Positions 62,042-64,000 of a stretch of 64,000 nt of DNA are shown here, piece by piece (within the stretch, counting starts at the first letter, position 1; each line of letters starts with the position of its first letter). The translations under genes were made by a program, and so were the position numbers. The stretch covers positions 142,915 through 206,914 of the forward strand of contig PHEB01000001.1 of assembly GCA_002842735.1 (NCBI GenBank). Direction: 5' to 3'. Origin of the DNA: Alphaproteobacteria bacterium HGW-Alphaproteobacteria-7. Lineage in GTDB: Bacteria; Pseudomonadota; Alphaproteobacteria; Sphingomonadales; Sphingomonadaceae. The notes beneath the pieces were generated by a model that worked only from the letters and a program-made list of their open reading frames with translations, ran no database searches and was not told the origin of the DNA.

Positions 62042-64000
62042 ATGCAGATCCACCGGCTCAAGCTCAGCGGTTTCAAGAGCTTCGTTGAGCCTGCGGAACT
62101 GCGGATTGAACCCGGGCTGACCGGGGTGGTCGGCCCCAATGGCTGCGGCAAATCCAACCTATTGGAAGCCATCCGCTGGGTGATGGGGGAAACCTCGGCC
62201 AAGTCGATGCGATCGGGCGGGATGGAGGACGTGATCTTCGCGGGCACCACCACCCGCCCGCCGCGCGATTTTGCCGAAGTGGTGCTGCACGCCAGCGATG
62301 ATGGCGGCGAGGAACTGGTCGTCACCCGCCGGATTGAACGCGGGGCAGGCAGCGCCTACCGCGTCAACGGGCGCGACGTGCGCGCCAAAGATGTCGCGTT
62401 AACCTTTGCCGATGCCGCCACCGGCGCGCATTCCCCCGCCCTCGTCAGCCAGGGCAAGATCGCGCAGGTGATCGCGGCCAAGCCCGCCGAACGCCGCGCG
62501 ATGCTGGAAGAAGCCGCCGGGATCGCGGGGCTGCACGTGCGGCGCAAGGATGCCGAGGGCAAGCTGCGCGCGGCAGAGACAAACCTTGCGCGGCTCGAAG
62601 ACCTGATGGCGGGGCTTGACGCGCAAATCTCCTCGCTGCGGCGGCAGGCCAAACAGGCCGAACGCTACACCGAACTCACCCACAAAATTCAGGCCGCAGA
62701 AGCCCGCCTGCTGTTCGCCCGCTGGCGCGAAGCCGCCGCTGCGGCGAAAGAAGCGCGCGCGGCGGCGGTGGCGGCCGAACAACAGGTCGCCGCCGCGCAA
62801 GCCGCAGTCACGGCGGCGCAATCCGAACAGGCAGGCGCGGCGCAGCAGCTGGCCGATGCGCGCGAAGAACTTGCCGACCGCCGCGATGATGCCAGCGCCC
62901 ACGGGCACCGCATGGCGGCGCTGGCTGAAAAGCTGGAGGCCGCCGAAGCCCGGCTCACCGATCTGGATCGCCAGCAAAAACGGCTGGAGGAAGACCGCGA
63001 GGATGCAGACCGGTTGACCTCGGCTGCGGTTGAGGCGCTGGCGCGGTTGACGCAGGAAGTTGCCGCCAGCCGCGCCGCTGTCACCACCGCTGAAACCGCC
63101 CGCCCGGCGCTGGCCGAAAGGGCCGAGGATCGCGAACGCGCGCACCGCACCGCCGAACTCGCCCTGGCGAAAGCGACTGCCGATCACGCCGGGGTTGAGG
63201 CCGAATGGCGGGTCGCCGAAGCAGCGGTCGAACAGGCCGAGGCACGGCTCGCCCGGATCGAGGCCGAAGCCGCACGGATCGCCCGCACCCGCGCTGATCT
63301 GGCGGAGAGCGGGGATGCCGACGCCGATGTGGTCGCCGCGCGCAAGGCCGCCGATGATGCGGCGGATGGCCTCGCTGGCTTGCGCGACAGGCTCACCGCC
63401 GATCAGGCGCGCAAGGCCGCATTGCAGACCGCGCGCGATGATGCGGCAAGCGCGCTCGCCGCCGCGCGCGCCGAACTCGCCGGGGTTGAGCGTGAACACA
63501 CCGCGCTGACCCGTGATCGTGACGCGCGGGCCAAGCGTGAGGCGGGGCGGCAGGGGCTGGCGACCGCGCTTGACCGGGTGAGCGTTGCAGCGGGCTATGA
63601 ACGCGCGCTCGCTGCGGTGTTGGGGCGCGATGGCAAATCGCCGCTGGGCGCGCCCGCCGCCCCGCAGGATGGGCGGTTCTGGACGGGCGCCGATGCACCC
63701 GCGCCGGTGGCAGACAGCCTGCTCGCGCGGCTGACCAATTGCCCGCCCGAACTCGCCGCGCGGCTTGCGCTGGTGCATTGCGTGGACGCCGATGATGGCC
63801 GCGCGCTCGCGCCCGGTGAATGGCTCGTCACCCGCGCCGGGCACCTGCGCCGCTGGGACGGGTTTATCGCGCGCGGCGAAGGCGCGGCTGAGGCGGCGCA
63901 GCTGGAAGCCGCCAACCGCTTTGCCGAGCTTGACGCCGCGCTGCCGCCGCTGCGCGCTGCTGCTGCCGCCGCTGAGGCCGAAGACAAGGCGGTGCGCGAA
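62042..64000 (+). CDS. smc: Chromosome segregation protein SMC, N-terminal part (cut by window edge)
   Basis: The first 653 codons, open to the window end. The Walker A motif is GPNGCGKS (residues 31-38), preceded by [17 protein letters not shown]. The N-terminal coiled coil, rich in Ala, Glu and Arg, runs from about residue 170 to 500. The hinge region follows with [13 protein letters not shown] (about residues 523-535). The missing part is the second coil and the ATPase signature. SMC is loaded by ParB at parS, linking this gene to the site at 1442. Confidence 0.93.
   Translation, partial: MQIHRLKLSGFKSFVEPAELRIEPGLTGVVGPNGCGKSNLLEAIRWVMGETSAKSMRSGGMEDVIFAGTTTRPPRDFAEVVLHASDDGGEELVVTRRIERGAGSAYRVNGRDVRAKDVALTFADAATGAHSPALVSQGKIAQVIAAKPAERRAMLEEAAGIAGLHVRRKDAEGKLRAAETNLARLEDLMAGLDAQISSLRRQAKQAERYTELTHKIQAAEARLLFARWREAAAAAKEARAAAVAAEQQVAAAQAAVTAAQSEQAGAAQQLADAREELADRRDDASAHGHRMAALAEKLEAAEARLTDLDRQQKRLEEDREDADRLTSAAVEALARLTQEVAASRAAVTTAETARPALAERAEDRERAHRTAELALAKATADHAGVEAEWRVAEAAVEQAEARLARIEAEAARIARTRADLAESGDADADVVAARKAADDAADGLAGLRDRLTADQARKAALQTARDDAASALAAARAELAGVEREHTALTRDRDARAKREAGRQGLATALDRVSVAAGYERALAAVLGRDGKSPLGAPAAPQDGRFWTGADAPAPVADSLLARLTNCPPELAARLALVHCVDADDGRALAPGEWLVTRAGHLRRWDGFIARGEGAAEAAQLEAANRFAELDAALPPLRAAAAAAEAEDKAVRE

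Noticed and set aside
62399..63844. 481-codon minus-strand frame
   Set aside because: Antisense to smc, whose Walker A motif and coiled coil are unmistakable.
1..64000. CRISPR array, prophage, rRNA operon or complete IS transposase
   Set aside because: No evenly spaced direct repeats, phage structural genes, rRNA sequence or transposase frame was seen. The palindromic repeats are dispersed, not arrayed.

Overview
This is 64 kb of a GC-rich alphaproteobacterial chromosome, most likely from the Sphingomonadales and close to Erythrobacter/Porphyrobacter. The evidence is gene content and gene order: pckA-chvI-chvG-hprK-rapZ-PTS IIA-HPr, tsaB-rimI-(mucR)-fur-plsC, miaB-phoH-ybeY-corC and mutY/dciA-dsbA-smc. 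Ros/MucR and DUF1489 proteins, TonB-receptor and tryptophan-halogenase remnants and dense palindromic repeats fit the same placement. Most genes are housekeeping and the window has one tRNA. A perfect 16-bp parS site (1442-1457) lies inside a cysteine desulfurase gene, which suggests the window is in the origin-proximal part of the chromosome.

Layout. 1-3.4 kb: parC 5' part, ferredoxin and two cysteine desulfurase paralogues, all on the minus strand. 3.4-8.9 kb: hydrolase, small proteins, a Tat-exported DUF885 lipoprotein, and a DNA methyltransferase gene whose catalytic core has been replaced by a DUF3800 gene. 8.9-16.1 kb: pckA divergent from a tightly overlapping run of sensor-regulator (ChvI/ChvG) and regulatory phosphotransferase genes (HprK, RapZ, EIIA, HPr), then an rRNA methyltransferase. 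16.1-22.1 kb: rmuC, def, recR, fmt, truA and an MDR dehydrogenase. 22.2-22.8 kb: gene-free, repeat-rich. 22.8-26.8 kb: asparaginase, tRNA-Val, carbonic anhydrase and alkyl sulfatase.

26.8-34.9 kb is a sugar-polymer locus, probably for beta-glucan/laminarin: GH3 glucosidase, MFS transporter and LacI regulator are intact, while the GH16 hydrolase, TonB receptor and tryptophan halogenase are truncated and fused. 34.9-37.2 kb: ergothioneine genes egtB-egtD. 37.3-41.8 kb: class II DAHP synthase and an M16 protease. 41.9-46.3 kb: nfuA, nitroreductase, tsaB, rimI, mucR, fur, plsC. 46.3-52 kb: LysR regulator, then corC-ybeY-phoH-miaB on the minus strand, with a small GIY-YIG nuclease element wedged between ybeY and phoH. 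52-64 kb: lipase, cyclophilin, mgtE, DUF1489, FrnE-type DsbA, nudC, a serine hydrolase, mutY, dciA, two CGHC thiol-disulfide proteins and the first 653 codons of smc.

The least expected features are: (a) a GIY-YIG gene bracketed by perfect 24-bp inverted repeats, with an empty version of the same layout, including the same upstream module, 26 kb away; (b) REP/BIME-like palindromic elements inserted in frame inside fmt and egtB; (c) the DUF3800-for-methyltransferase swap; (d) the collapsed polysaccharide locus; (e) parS within a coding sequence; (f) a probable AUU start codon. At least five palindromic repeat families are present, and almost all occur as inverted pairs.
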